Position numbers and translations under genes: made by a program | Notes under the pieces: model-generated | What the model was told of the DNA's origin: nothing | What the model saw: the letters and a program-made list of their open reading frames with translations, nothing else | Databases searched by the model: none | Part shown: positions 1 to 9,045 of the stretch, one piece after another | How positions within the stretch are numbered: the stretch's first letter is position 1 | Layout of the letters: the number at the start of each line of letters is the position of its first letter | Assembly: GCA_026988015.1 (NCBI GenBank) | Contig: JALSMA010000048.1 | Location: 1-45,338, forward strand | DNA length: 45,338 nt | DNA from: Desulfobulbaceae bacterium | GTDB lineage: Bacteria > Desulfobacterota > Desulfobulbia > Desulfobulbales > Desulfocapsaceae | Direction of reading: 5' to 3'

Positions 1-84
1 ATTTACGGACTGGCTCATGTCAGTAAAATCCATTCAGCTTGTAGCTGGATGACTTATTGAGGAAGCTCTAAAAAATTAATACCC

Positions 85-1635
85 ATGATGCAATCGTTAC
101 AATCTGGTAAAAAATTATCCCTGAAAATCAACGCCATCAGCAGTTGGTTACCGCTGGTAGTTAATTTTCTGGTCGGGATATTCCTCACCCCCGTGCTGAT
201 TATAGAGTTGGGTAAGACACCTTATGGGATATGGGTGTTAGCTGGATCATTGGTGGGGTACTATGGATTGTTACGCTTGGGTGTGGGGGCGGCTATCATG
301 CGTTATCTGCCCTTTCATGATAGTAAGGGGAATGTAAAAAAGGCTAATGAAATTGTTAATACAGCCTTAATCTTTTACGTGCTTATTGCACTGGTAATTC
401 TTCTGATCTCCAGCAACTTGAATAGGTTTCTAGCAGACTTTTATCAAGGAGGAGGTGAGATGGCCGAGCTTGTCAGAGTTGTGGGGTTGGCCGCGGCGCT
501 GGAATGTTCGTTTTTGGTCTTTGACGCAATCATTCGTGCCAGAGGGTATTGGATATGGGCAAATGGCATTGTCACAATTGCAGCTGTCTCCAGAGCATGT
601 GGTCTATTATTTTGTGCATTAAACGGTTATGGCTTGGTAGCAATGGGCTGGGTTCTGGTCGGGGTAAACCTGAATTCTCTGTTGTTGTTTTACCTGCTTG
701 TCTACAGATTTTTTCCTGACGTAGAGTTACGATTAAAATATGTGTCCACAAGTCAGTTTTACTCATTGCTGACGTACGGTTTTTCAAGTCTTCTTATCGC
801 GATTTCACTCACACTGACTCTTCAGGGCCATAATTTTATCATAGGCAAGGTCCTCTCTCTTCAGGATGTGACAGTTTATGCAGTCATTGTAATCTTGATT
901 CGTAACGCAAGGGAAGCCGTTGTCGCACCAAACCGTGTTATTTTTCCACGTTTTGCATTTCTAGATGGTCAAGGAAATCATGGAGCAATTAGATTGCTCT
1001 TTTTAAAAGCTTCAATTGTTAATTCTCTCAGTGCTGGCTGGGTTTATCTGTGTGTGGTTATTCTTGGGCCATCATTTGTTTCTCTTTGGGTGGGGCAGGG
1101 TTTTGAGCGGGCATATTATGCTCTTATTATCCTTGGAGCTGGTTTTCTGGTTGATTCAATGCTGGCAGCTGTTCCTTCATTTATGGGAGGCATCGGCGAA
1201 CAGAAAACAATGGCAAGGTTTGCTGTTTTTGAAGGCGTGGCAGGCCTTGTGATGAGCTATCTGTTGACACTTTCTTACGGAATGACCGGTACTGCAATCG
1301 GGCTGTTGGGTGCGATAATCTTGGTAAGAGGTGTGTTTTGTCTCATGTGCATATGTAAACGATTGAAAATATCATACCTGCGATTTTGCAAGGAGAAATT
1401 GCTTTTTCCAGTTTTGGTTCTGAGTATTATCTATTTATTAAATCTCTGGGTGGACTTTACCGGGTATATTGTTTCGTGGTTAGGTCTGGTTGTTGCTTTT
1501 TTTCTGTTAACAAGTCTCTATGTCGTTCTTGTACATGTATTTGTTGCATGGCGACAACAGAAAGTAGTTTCCTCATCCGCGCTACTTTTTACAGATCCAC
1601 GCTTGTATTTTAAAAATCTGATAGATGGATATTGA
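85..1635 (+). CDS. Polysaccharide flippase (Wzx-like, MOP superfamily)
   Basis: Integral membrane protein of 516 residues made almost entirely of hydrophobic segments, about 12 to 14 of them, which is the size and layout of Wzx/RfbX-type flippases that move lipid-linked sugar units across the inner membrane. The N-terminus (SWLPLVVNFLVGIFLTPVLI, then ELGKTPYGIWVLAGSLVGYY) is typical of the family: an amphipathic start followed by a GxxxYGxW-like loop. It lies directly upstream of a glycosyltransferase whose possible start overlaps its stop codon, so the two are probably co-translated. Two ATGs occur in tandem at the start and no clear Shine-Dalgarno site is seen. Function is assigned from family resemblance; the substrate cannot be told. 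Confidence 0.85.
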   Translation: MMQSLQSGKKLSLKINAISSWLPLVVNFLVGIFLTPVLIIELGKTPYGIWVLAGSLVGYYGLLRLGVGAAIMRYLPFHDSKGNVKKANEIVNTALIFYVLIALVILLISSNLNRFLADFYQGGGEMAELVRVVGLAAALECSFLVFDAIIRARGYWIWANGIVTIAAVSRACGLLFCALNGYGLVAMGWVLVGVNLNSLLLFYLLVYRFFPDVELRLKYVSTSQFYSLLTYGFSSLLIAISLTLTLQGHNFIIGKVLSLQDVTVYAVIVILIRNAREAVVAPNRVIFPRFAFLDGQGNHGAIRLLFLKASIVNSLSAGWVYLCVVILGPSFVSLWVGQGFERAYYALIILGAGFLVDSMLAAVPSFMGGIGEQKTMARFAVFEGVAGLVMSYLLTLSYGMTGTAIGLLGAIILVRGVFCLMCICKRLKISYLRFCKEKLLFPVLVLSIIYLLNLWVDFTGYIVSWLGLVVAFFLLTSLYVVLVHVFVAWRQQKVVSSSALLFTDPRLYFKNLIDGY

Positions 1636-2501
1636 AGTCTGAATCGATGGCAGCCGCAAAGAAAATGAATATTGAATTAGTTTTGGTGAGCTATAACAGG
1701 TTGCCATATATCAAGCATGTGGTTCAGTCTTTGTTTGCCAATCAATCTGAAGATTTCACTGTGGTTTTCTGGGATAATGGTTCGACAGATGGAACAAAGG
1801 AGTATCTAGCCAGTCAAACTGATCCCCGCATATCAAAGAAAGTTTTTTCGAAGAATAATGTTTGGGTACATGGCGCTGCCAATGCAGTTTTTGAAGATTC
1901 AAAAGCTGAGTTAGTGGGGATACTGAATGATGATATTATCCTTTCGCCTGGATGGACGAAAATATTATCCAGGGCACATTCAGATATCCCTGAACTCGGT
2001 TTTATAGGGTGTTGGCATTTGGGGCGGGAGTTTTTTCATTATCATCGGGCCAAACACAAAATACAAACTTTTGGAGAGCACAAAATTTTGCGGCACCCTT
2101 GGACCGGAGGAGCGTCAGGACTTGTGAAACGAAATGCGTGGAAGGAGGTCGGGCCTTTTGAGTCTAAACAGACTACTAATTTGTGGCTGCGTATGGCAAA
2201 GAAAGGGTATGTGAATGGGTTTTATTTTCCATTGATCCATGTGGAGCATATGGATTACGTCTGGTCGCAATATTATATGTTTAAAGATGACATAGGTTAT
2301 GGCCTGTCCCGTAGTGTCACAGCAGCTGTTCAGGGGGTTACCTCCATAGAGGATGCAAAAGCATGGCACAAGAAAGTTGTGGGTAATATATTGGATAGTC
2401 CATGGGATCCCACTCATTACCTTGGGCTAAGAAATAAACTGAGAAGGGTCAGGGAGAAATTTATCCAATGGAAGAAAAAATTTGGGGCAGGTTACGATTG
2501 A
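1632..2501 (+). CDS. Family 2 glycosyltransferase
   Basis: A GT-A fold glycosyltransferase of about 285 residues. Near the N-terminus it has the family-2 opening LVLVSYNRLPYIKHVVQSL, then DNGSTDGTKEYL, and a nucleotide-sugar/metal site GILNDDIIL standing in for the DXD motif. The TTG at 1632 overlaps the flippase stop; ATGs at 1647 and 1665 are also possible, and the last sits right before the conserved fold (MNIELVLVSYN). No membrane segment is seen, so it should act at the cytoplasmic face on a lipid-linked acceptor. Donor and acceptor are unknown. Confidence 0.85.
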   Translation: MKSESMAAAKKMNIELVLVSYNRLPYIKHVVQSLFANQSEDFTVVFWDNGSTDGTKEYLASQTDPRISKKVFSKNNVWVHGAANAVFEDSKAELVGILNDDIILSPGWTKILSRAHSDIPELGFIGCWHLGREFFHYHRAKHKIQTFGEHKILRHPWTGGASGLVKRNAWKEVGPFESKQTTNLWLRMAKKGYVNGFYFPLIHVEHMDYVWSQYYMFKDDIGYGLSRSVTAAVQGVTSIEDAKAWHKKVVGNILDSPWDPTHYLGLRNKLRRVREKFIQWKKKFGAGYD

Positions 2502-2526
2502 CAATCTTGTAAAAAGCTAAAATAAC
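2498..2526 (+). promoter_or_regulatory. Possible sigma-70 promoter
   Basis: TTGACA at 2498-2503 is a perfect -35 box. It is followed after 17 bases by AATAAC (4 of 6 to TATAAT). It overlaps the end of the glycosyltransferase and would drive the FrhB-like gene through a leader of over 200 bases. A TATAAT also occurs at 2749-2754, only 6 bases before that gene's ATG, but with no good -35. Weak evidence. Confidence 0.3.
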
Positions 2527-2759
2527 CGATGGCTAAGTAGGTAGGTGCAGACTCCGAAAATCTTCAGATGCACTCCAATAGAACACCTGAGGGCACTAGA
2601 TGCTCATTTATTATGTTTAATATCTGCATTCTAGGGTGTGTTGCAATTGAACAAAAATGTACCCCAAATGGTATTTCCTAAAGGGAGTTTAACGAAGCAG
2701 GAGAAGAGTTTTTAGTAATCCAACAAGATTATAACTCTAGAATTTTTCTATAATCTCTT

Positions 2760-4028
2760 ATGAATACGTTCAAAAACTTATTAAGTCTTCCGGAAAGTCA
2801 CCTTTGTTGCGGATGTGGAATATGTGCGTACCTGTATCCAGAAGATATCAAAATGCAGGATGTGGTATCAAGGGGACGCCGTCCGGCATTCATTCGAAAG
2901 GTCAGGTCGGGCGATGTATACCCAGAGGCTTTCACTGTTTGCCCGGGAATCCATCTATCACATTCAGCAGAGACATTGTGTCAACAAGGATTATCAGACT
3001 CTCTTGTCAAGTCGTGGGGACCGATTTTTGAATTATGGGAGGGATATGCTGCAGATCAAGAAATCCGGTTTAAGGGATCCAGTGGCGGGGTTATGAGTGC
3101 ATTAGCACTGTATTGCCTTGAAAAGGGAAATATAGCAGGAGTTCTGCACGTTGCAGCGGATGAACAAAAACCACATCTTAATAAAACAATTTTCAGTGAA
3201 ACAAAAGAGTCAATTCTTTCGGCAACCGGTTCCAGGTATAGCCCCGCAAGCCCCTGTGAACATTTAAAACAAATAGATAACGCCAATGCTCCATGTGTAT
3301 TTATGGGAAAGCCATGTGATGTTGCCGCTGTAAAGAATTTGACCGATATCCAAACAGGATGGTCTAAAAAGATAGCGCTCAGTATTGCCTGTTTCTGTGC
3401 TGGAACACCGTCAACCGAAGGAACGCTGGAGATGCTTGCTAAAATGGGGGTAGAGGACACAGCCACCCTGCTAAGCCTTCGATATCGTGGTTGTGGCTGG
3501 CCAGGGAAAACCAGAGCAGAACAGAAAAAAGGCCAGAACTCTGAAAATAAGTTTTCAGAACTGGATTATCATGAGTCCTGGGGAGAGATTTTACAGAAAC
3601 ACAGGCAGTGGCGTTGTTATATATGCCCTGACCATACGGGTGAGTTTGCAGACATTTCAGTGGGGGATCCGTGGTACAGGAACGTAACAGAAAGTGATTC
3701 TGGCCGTTCACTCATCCTCATTAGAACTGAAAAGGGGCGTGCCGTATTGCAAAGGGCAATTGCCGATGGGTATCTGATCGCTGAAAAACGAAATGAAGAG
3801 GTGCTGTCTGCTTCCCAGTTTAATCTGGAGAAGGCCAGGGCAAGACTCTGGGGGCAACTCGTTGCTTTAAAGATTTGCCGTGTCCCTTATCCAAATTACA
3901 GTGGATTTTCTTTGTACCATTGCTGGAGACATAACCTGACTTTTACAGAGAAAGTTAGATCAATCCTTGGAACGGTTAAAAGGGTTTTTGTGAAAAAGTT
4001 GCGAGAGAAGTGCAAAACTTCCCAGTAA
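2760..4028 (+). CDS. FrhB-like Fe-S/flavin protein (F420 hydrogenase/dehydrogenase beta-subunit family)
   Basis: A 422-residue protein with the FrhB/FdhB domain pair: an N-terminal Cys cluster (C16, C17, C19, C22) and a later region with YRGCGWPG (residues near 240) and CYICPDHTGEFADISVGDPW (near 290 to 310), typical of the C-terminal domain. Members are common in polysaccharide clusters next to glycosyl- and pyruvyl-transferases; the exact reaction there is mostly unknown, and F420 use is not implied. The usual fourth Cys of the first cluster (CxxCxxCxxxCP) is Tyr26 here, so the cluster is incomplete or of another kind. No Shine-Dalgarno site is visible before the ATG. Confidence 0.75.
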   Translation: MNTFKNLLSLPESHLCCGCGICAYLYPEDIKMQDVVSRGRRPAFIRKVRSGDVYPEAFTVCPGIHLSHSAETLCQQGLSDSLVKSWGPIFELWEGYAADQEIRFKGSSGGVMSALALYCLEKGNIAGVLHVAADEQKPHLNKTIFSETKESILSATGSRYSPASPCEHLKQIDNANAPCVFMGKPCDVAAVKNLTDIQTGWSKKIALSIACFCAGTPSTEGTLEMLAKMGVEDTATLLSLRYRGCGWPGKTRAEQKKGQNSENKFSELDYHESWGEILQKHRQWRCYICPDHTGEFADISVGDPWYRNVTESDSGRSLILIRTEKGRAVLQRAIADGYLIAEKRNEEVLSASQFNLEKARARLWGQLVALKICRVPYPNYSGFSLYHCWRHNLTFTEKVRSILGTVKRVFVKKLREKCKTSQ

Positions 4029-4054
4029 CATGAAGCTGTAGTGCTGTCATCTCA

Positions 4055-5128
4055 ATGAAAATTACACTTGGGGCAATAACTTTTTTTGTAATTATGATCT
4101 TTTTTTATGTCATAGTAAATGGCTTCCTGCAGTCCTTGAGTGGTACTCCCGTATGGGGGAGTATTACTCATCCCCAATATATTCTGTTGTCAGAAAAGAT
4201 ACCAGTTTCTGTTTTATATAAGGATATAATTTCACCGGTTCAAATGCACATAAAGACAATCTATCGTAATAAAGCCGGCAAATATTATGGAGAAAAACAT
4301 TATAAGGATCTGATTGTCATCCTAAGGGGCTCGGGAAAGAAAACAATAGTCCTTCCGGCCATTAGGTCAGACAGTATCGCTCAGGTACGGATTAGAGTGG
4401 TTTTGTTTCTGGAGAGAGCAAGTGCTGGAGATGGGAGTAGGAACCTTGAAGTGTTTGGTAAGCCAATCAGGTCCCGGTGGATATCTGTATCTGGTACGCC
4501 TCTAACGATGGATGGGAGGAGTCCTGGGGTTTGGGATATAATCTCAAATGGGTATCAAACCGGTTTGTGGAAAACTAACAGGGGAGACTATTCGTTTTCT
4601 GGATGGATGATAACTTTTTTTTATATATGCTCATTTGTTGTGTTGTTGTTTGTCGCAGGTAAATCCTCCGGGGTTGCCATACGGGACAAGGTCTTCTGGC
4701 ACTCCATCTGTGCCATAATTCTATTTCTTTCAATAAATAAACAGTTGGATATCCAGATGCTGTTCACTGATATTGCGAGAACTGCAGCAAAAGAGTATCA
4801 GGTTTATGCTATAAGGAAACCCTTCCAGATACGGATTATCTCATTTTTCGCTTCCATGGGAATCAGCTTTTTTATTCCCCTTATGATTCTCCTTCGCCGT
4901 TGTCACAAGAGTATCTTTTTGGCGACTGGCGGCGTGTTTTGTCTTTTTACCTTTCTCTGTCTGCGGTTGGTTTCGCACCATAAAGTTGAGGCAGTTTTTT
5001 CTCATTCTGTAGGAATATTTACTTATTTTGACTTTCTGGAGTTGCTGGGTATTTTCTTGGTCAGTAGTTCTGCCGTCTGGTATTTTAGAACTCTTGTTAC
5101 ATCCAGATCTCAGCTACAGGCAGAATGA
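4055..5128 (+). CDS. Polytopic membrane protein of unknown function
   Basis: I do not recognise a named family. There is one N-terminal membrane segment (residues about 5 to 25), then a soluble, beta-rich, probably periplasmic part to about residue 180, then about five membrane segments to the C-terminus. A conserved-looking stretch, LSINKQLDIQMLFTDIARTA near residue 230, sits between two of these and is rich in charged and polar residues for a loop, so it may be functional. It is 26 bases downstream of the FrhB-like gene and 81 bases upstream of a large secreted protein in the same direction. A role in surface-polymer assembly is only inferred from context. Confidence 0.6.
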   Translation: MKITLGAITFFVIMIFFYVIVNGFLQSLSGTPVWGSITHPQYILLSEKIPVSVLYKDIISPVQMHIKTIYRNKAGKYYGEKHYKDLIVILRGSGKKTIVLPAIRSDSIAQVRIRVVLFLERASAGDGSRNLEVFGKPIRSRWISVSGTPLTMDGRSPGVWDIISNGYQTGLWKTNRGDYSFSGWMITFFYICSFVVLLFVAGKSSGVAIRDKVFWHSICAIILFLSINKQLDIQMLFTDIARTAAKEYQVYAIRKPFQIRIISFFASMGISFFIPLMILLRRCHKSIFLATGGVFCLFTFLCLRLVSHHKVEAVFSHSVGIFTYFDFLELLGIFLVSSSAVWYFRTLVTSRSQLQAE

Positions 5129-5209
5129 ATAGAAGGATACTCCCCAAAAAAACTTCGTGAATTTGTCACAGGTTTCAGGATAAGTCAAAATTATTTTCAA
5201 AGGTTGTTT

Positions 5210-7828
5210 ATGCTCTCCACGTTTTTTTATGGTGTAAATGTTTCTTCAAGGATGAAGGAAAAAATACAAAAATGGAACAATCTGTTTTTAGGCTTGGGTC
5301 TTGTTCTTCTTTTCTTTTCCTGTACCTGCTCCGGCGCATGGGCTCAACAACAATCGGAGGAGGTTCTTGCTCCCCGGGATATCCTTAAACAGTTGCTGCC
5401 GTTGTCAGAGAATGTACATCGTGCGATTAAAAATCCATATCATGCCGATGCGATGTGGAAACTCTGGGCTGTCGACCCTACTCCTGTAGTTTTGGATACG
5501 CCCCATTTTCAAGGTCGTTTTGAGTCTCTTTATGAGGAAAATTATCCTGTTCCATTGTTTGAGGGTGAGCCGGGAACTCCGGTATCATTTCAAAGAGAAA
5601 GTGCAACATCGATGGCTGGCTTTTTTGATGATGTTTATTTGAGCCTTGATCATGGCCACACAAACCTTGGCTACCCACCCGGCAAATTTTTCCTGAATGC
5701 CGGGAAGATGGGAACAGCGCGGGATTACCGGACTCGCTTTCAACTTGGAGTCAATTTTACCAGCCAGTCATATTCCGGTCGGGGGCGTGCCATTGTTGAT
5801 GATCTGTTTAATGTTTTAAATACTGAGAAAAACTTTTTTTTTGCTAACTGTGTTCGTGCAACTCCTGCCCATAATTCTTTCAAAGACACTCAAGAAGATG
5901 CGGTAACAGATTTATACGATGGTTTATATGGTTTCTCATATCAATCAATAGGACAGTCAGGAAGTGAGGTACATGCTCTTTCTAAAATGATGATAGCCGG
6001 CGCATCAATGCCGCGTACCATCAAAGATCTACTCAAAAAGAATGGTTCGTATGCCATTACCCTGTTGACTCTTTTTAAAATGGCATTGCCCTATGCCGAT
6101 AAAGATGGGAAACCCCTAGCATTTGAGAATGAATTACGTCATATGCCTGCCTACAGTTCCAATGGTGACCCTGTCCATAAGCACTTCTGCTCTGCCAATG
6201 TCCATTTCTACGGGTATGATGAAGGTCTTCATGTATGGGAAATGGCCAGGCTTGCCAGGGAAATGGAAATAGCCCCACCGGTTACAGTGATAACCCTTGC
6301 CGGACTTCGTATAAAAACTCCGGAAAAGATAATTACTGAGCGTACTGTAGTTGGTAAACGTATAAAAAGTATGGGATTGACATCCATCAGGGTCTGGGGT
6401 GAACCTGGTGAAACACTTGAAGCAGTGGTGGATTTACGGAAAAGCTATGATTTGCAGGGGCAGGACCTGCAGTATAATTGTCAGAAGCTGTATCCTAATC
6501 AGAAGAATATCACTATTCAGGCTGTTGCTCCTGGGCTGTTTTCTGTGAAGGCTGAGCACGACATGTTGCTCCCTAAAGGACGCATACCCATTATCTGCAC
6601 CGTCCGTAATCAGGGTGATATCCCAGGCAATCCAGTATTCCTGAATTTTTACTGGCCTGGTGTTGACGAGCTGTCAGACTACGGTCTGCCAAAGAAAATA
6701 GTGAAAGCAAGGGGGCTTAAAAGACTTCCGGTAACGATAAATAATCGTCCTAGAGTGTTAACGGATTTTGTTGGTGACAGTATTGCATGCAACCCAGGGG
6801 ATACAGTTCAATTCAACATTAGTGGTAAAGACCCGGAAGGATATCCAGTTATCGTATACCGGCGCCTGGGGCAACCTGGCAGCTTTACTGATGGCACGGT
6901 TGAGGTAAAGATATCTGAGTATGCACAAGAGCATATTGAACCCATACATTTTCTTTTTTCCGACGGAACAGGTGGATATAGCGCCAAGCAGGTTAAATTA
7001 TGTGTCGGTAAGGCTCAGGATGTGCTGGAAAAAAACTGGTCAGTAAGTCTATTGGGTAAAAAGGCATCATTGAGTTCACAGGTGGCTCAGGAAGGCGCAT
7101 ATTTCAAGTTTACAGGTGGGACTGCTGCAAAATCCTTCAGGGAAGTTCAAGGAATCTTTGTGTTTCAGCCGTTTCAAGGTGATATAGATCTTGTTGCCCA
7201 AATCCCTGGAAATTCCAATCAGGTAACCCTGGGTGTGTTTTTAACGAACAGTCTGGATTATTTTTCCAGATCAGTCTTTATAGGTATTTCTCACGGGCGT
7301 GTATCGGCACGGTTGCATGGGACCGAAAGAAAGAATAAGAGCAGGATAAGTTTCCTCCCTGATACCATCTCCGGAAAACCTGAACTTTTTAGAATTGTAA
7401 GTCGCAACGGTTATACAGGTGTATTTATTTCAAAGGATGGTGTCGCGTGGACTCAGTTGGATTCTATGAAAATAAAGTGGTTTAGAGAGATCTATGCCGG
7501 TTTTTTGTATGGAGGGGGGGGGGACCCAGTTGTTGTCCGCTGGGTGAAATCTACGGGAACATTGGTGTTGATAAACCCGGTTCGTGCCAAGAGAGACAAT
7601 AATGGGAATTATTATGCCCCTTTGCAATTAGAGGTTCGTTCGCCAAGGGCACTTGCTACCTATTATACCCTGGATGGTACCGAACCAACTCTTGAATCTC
7701 CAGAGGTGGACGGAACTATCGAGTTGACTCATCCTGGAAAGTATCAACTGCGCCTGGCCAATTTTGAACAAGATAAACTGATTGCAACAACGGTAGTTTT
7801 TTATTCTGTGGTAAGCAGGAAGAAGTGA
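5210..7828 (+). CDS. Large secreted multidomain protein of unknown function
   Basis: Exported protein of about 870 residues. The ATG at 5210 has AAAGG just upstream; TTG 5204 and ATG 5252 are other options. From 5252 there is a textbook signal peptide (MKEKIQKWNN, a long hydrophobic core, cleavage after AWA). The N-terminal 350 residues are not recognised; they are rich in aromatic, His and Cys residues. A beta-sandwich part follows (near 520 to 600, with FLFSDGTGGYS), then a DUF1349/laminin-G-like stretch (GVFLTNSLDYFSRSVFIGIS), and at the C-terminus a chitobiase/FN3-associated-type unit (TYYTLDGTEPTLESPEVDGT). The family of these small domains suggests carbohydrate contact. A run of ten Gs lies at 7514-7523 in the coding region. 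Confidence 0.65.
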   Translation: MLSTFFYGVNVSSRMKEKIQKWNNLFLGLGLVLLFFSCTCSGAWAQQQSEEVLAPRDILKQLLPLSENVHRAIKNPYHADAMWKLWAVDPTPVVLDTPHFQGRFESLYEENYPVPLFEGEPGTPVSFQRESATSMAGFFDDVYLSLDHGHTNLGYPPGKFFLNAGKMGTARDYRTRFQLGVNFTSQSYSGRGRAIVDDLFNVLNTEKNFFFANCVRATPAHNSFKDTQEDAVTDLYDGLYGFSYQSIGQSGSEVHALSKMMIAGASMPRTIKDLLKKNGSYAITLLTLFKMALPYADKDGKPLAFENELRHMPAYSSNGDPVHKHFCSANVHFYGYDEGLHVWEMARLAREMEIAPPVTVITLAGLRIKTPEKIITERTVVGKRIKSMGLTSIRVWGEPGETLEAVVDLRKSYDLQGQDLQYNCQKLYPNQKNITIQAVAPGLFSVKAEHDMLLPKGRIPIICTVRNQGDIPGNPVFLNFYWPGVDELSDYGLPKKIVKARGLKRLPVTINNRPRVLTDFVGDSIACNPGDTVQFNISGKDPEGYPVIVYRRLGQPGSFTDGTVEVKISEYAQEHIEPIHFLFSDGTGGYSAKQVKLCVGKAQDVLEKNWSVSLLGKKASLSSQVAQEGAYFKFTGGTAAKSFREVQGIFVFQPFQGDIDLVAQIPGNSNQVTLGVFLTNSLDYFSRSVFIGISHGRVSARLHGTERKNKSRISFLPDTISGKPELFRIVSRNGYTGVFISKDGVAWTQLDSMKIKWFREIYAGFLYGGGGDPVVVRWVKSTGTLVLINPVRAKRDNNGNYYAPLQLEVRSPRALATYYTLDGTEPTLESPEVDGTIELTHPGKYQLRLANFEQDKLIATTVVFYSVVSRKK
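7514..7523 (+). repeat. G10 homopolymer inside a secreted-protein gene
   Basis: Ten consecutive Gs encode the GGGG of YGGGGDPVV at about residue 768. Slippage by one base would cut off about 100 C-terminal residues, including the FN3-associated-type unit. Such tracts are known sites of phase variation in surface genes of other bacteria. Confidence 0.9.
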
Positions 7829-7840
7829 GTATCCCCTGTT

Positions 7841-8287
7841 TCAAGATGCTGGAGTATCTATTATTCCCCATTTCTTTGTTGTTATATGTGTCTTAATGGG
7901 CTTTGCCGGGTTTCCTGCAACAATAGTATTGCTTTCAACATCTTTTGTAACTATTGCGCCCGCTGCGACAACAACCTGATCTCCAATTGTTACCCCAGGA
8001 AGAATAATACTGTGTGCACCGATAAAACAGTTCTTCCCTATTCTAACATCCTGAGCAATATTTCTTGACATATCGTGACACAAAATTGTCGCCCCAAAGG
8101 CCAGGTATGATCCTTCACCAATAATAACGCCGCGAGGATAGGTTCTGTCCAGATTGGCTTTCAGAGAAATTCTGACATCTTTTCCGATGCTCATCCCATA
8201 TATTTTTCTCAGATAGATATTACGCAGAGAAATGATGGTGTGTCGAATGGAAAAAAACAGTTTTTGTACAAGCTTGTTATTAAGCAT
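7841..8287 (-). CDS. Left-handed beta-helix (hexapeptide) acyltransferase
   Basis: A 148-residue protein of the LbH/hexapeptide family (CoA-dependent acetyltransferases such as WbbJ and the maltose or galactoside O-acetyltransferases). Imperfect hexapeptide repeats run from residue about 50 onward, with the active-site-like region AFGATILCHDMS followed by IGKNCFIGAHSIILPGVTIG and the usual ending VVAAGAIVTKDVESNTIVAGNPAKPIK. It is short for the family, with only a small N-terminal cap. It starts 11 bases after the SGNH-hydrolase stop, in the same direction, so both should be one transcript. Probably it O-acetylates a sugar; the acceptor is unknown. Its stop lies 12 bases from the stop of the convergent secreted-protein gene. 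Confidence 0.85.
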   Translation of the reverse strand: MLNNKLVQKLFFSIRHTIISLRNIYLRKIYGMSIGKDVRISLKANLDRTYPRGVIIGEGSYLAFGATILCHDMSRNIAQDVRIGKNCFIGAHSIILPGVTIGDQVVVAAGAIVTKDVESNTIVAGNPAKPIKTHITTKKWGIIDTPAS

Positions 8288-8298
8288 TGTCTGTAGTA

Positions 8299-9045
8299 TC
8301 AGTTGACTGGGGTTTGATGGTCATGTTCTGCTACTATTTTTGTTATTTCAACAGTTAGGAGTTTATATGCATTGTCATTCCAATGAAGGGCATTGCTGGA
8401 AAGATCCTCTTTCCATTCATTTTTATCAAAATCAAAAAAAATTGCTTTCATATCATAGATCTGTACTTTGTCTGGGAGTTCATTGAGTAGTCTTTTTGAA
8501 GTTCTGGCTGTTTCTTCTTCAATCCCATCACCCCAGACAAAAGACCTTAATGTATCAGGTGAAATAGGGGGGACTATGGTTAGAATGAGTATATTGCTCC
8601 CGGTGGATGCAAGTTTTGTTATGATGCGTTTGATATTCTCCAGTATCTGATCCTGAATTTTTGTCCGTTCTTCCTTTTTCATCATACTGGCAGCGACAAT
8701 ATCATTTATGCCAACTTGAACTATATACCACTCAGGAGTCAAATTTAAAATAGTGGCATCAATTTGGCAAAGTGTTTCCCGTGATGTGGCGCCACCAGTA
8801 CCAAAGTTAATAACCTCTATATTCTTGCCCAGATCTGGCTTACCCCAATCCTGGATTCGGGAATCCCCAATTAGGACTATGTTTTTTTTAGCAGATGCGG
8901 GGTGTGGTTTTGTCTGAATGTCTATCCCGTGTGGGCATGTTTCCAGTCGGGCTATTTTGGTCTTTTTATAAAGATTGATTGTGTAAACAATACTGATACA
9001 TAGCAATAAAATGATGCCTGCTGTAATGTACATAACTGTTTTCAT
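8299..9045 (-). CDS. Membrane-anchored SGNH/GDSL-type hydrolase
   Basis: About 248 residues from the ATG at 9045 (TTG 9081 would add 12). One N-terminal membrane segment (MKTVMYITAGIILLLCISIV) would place the catalytic domain in the periplasm. SGNH blocks are visible: IVLIGDSRIQDWG (block I, nucleophile Ser), INFGTGGATSRE (block II Gly), VQVGINDI (block III, GxND) and ALHWNDNAY (block V His). The Asp of the usual block-V DxxH is Asn in this copy (NALH), so activity may be altered. Family members act as esterases or deacetylases, including on glycans. It pairs with the acyltransferase just downstream: one may add and the other remove acyl groups. Confidence 0.8.
   Translation of the reverse strand: MKTVMYITAGIILLLCISIVYTINLYKKTKIARLETCPHGIDIQTKPHPASAKKNIVLIGDSRIQDWGKPDLGKNIEVINFGTGGATSRETLCQIDATILNLTPEWYIVQVGINDIVAASMMKKEERTKIQDQILENIKRIITKLASTGSNILILTIVPPISPDTLRSFVWGDGIEEETARTSKRLLNELPDKVQIYDMKAIFFDFDKNEWKEDLSSNALHWNDNAYKLLTVEITKIVAEHDHQTPVN

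Noticed and set aside
1-60. Open frame from the window edge ending in TGA at 58-60, perhaps the end of an upstream gene
   Set aside because: Only 19 residues are visible and no family can be seen.
5834-5842. T9 tract in the secreted-protein gene as a phase switch
   Set aside because: Encodes ordinary FFF in an AT-leaning region; shorter and less telling than the G10 tract.
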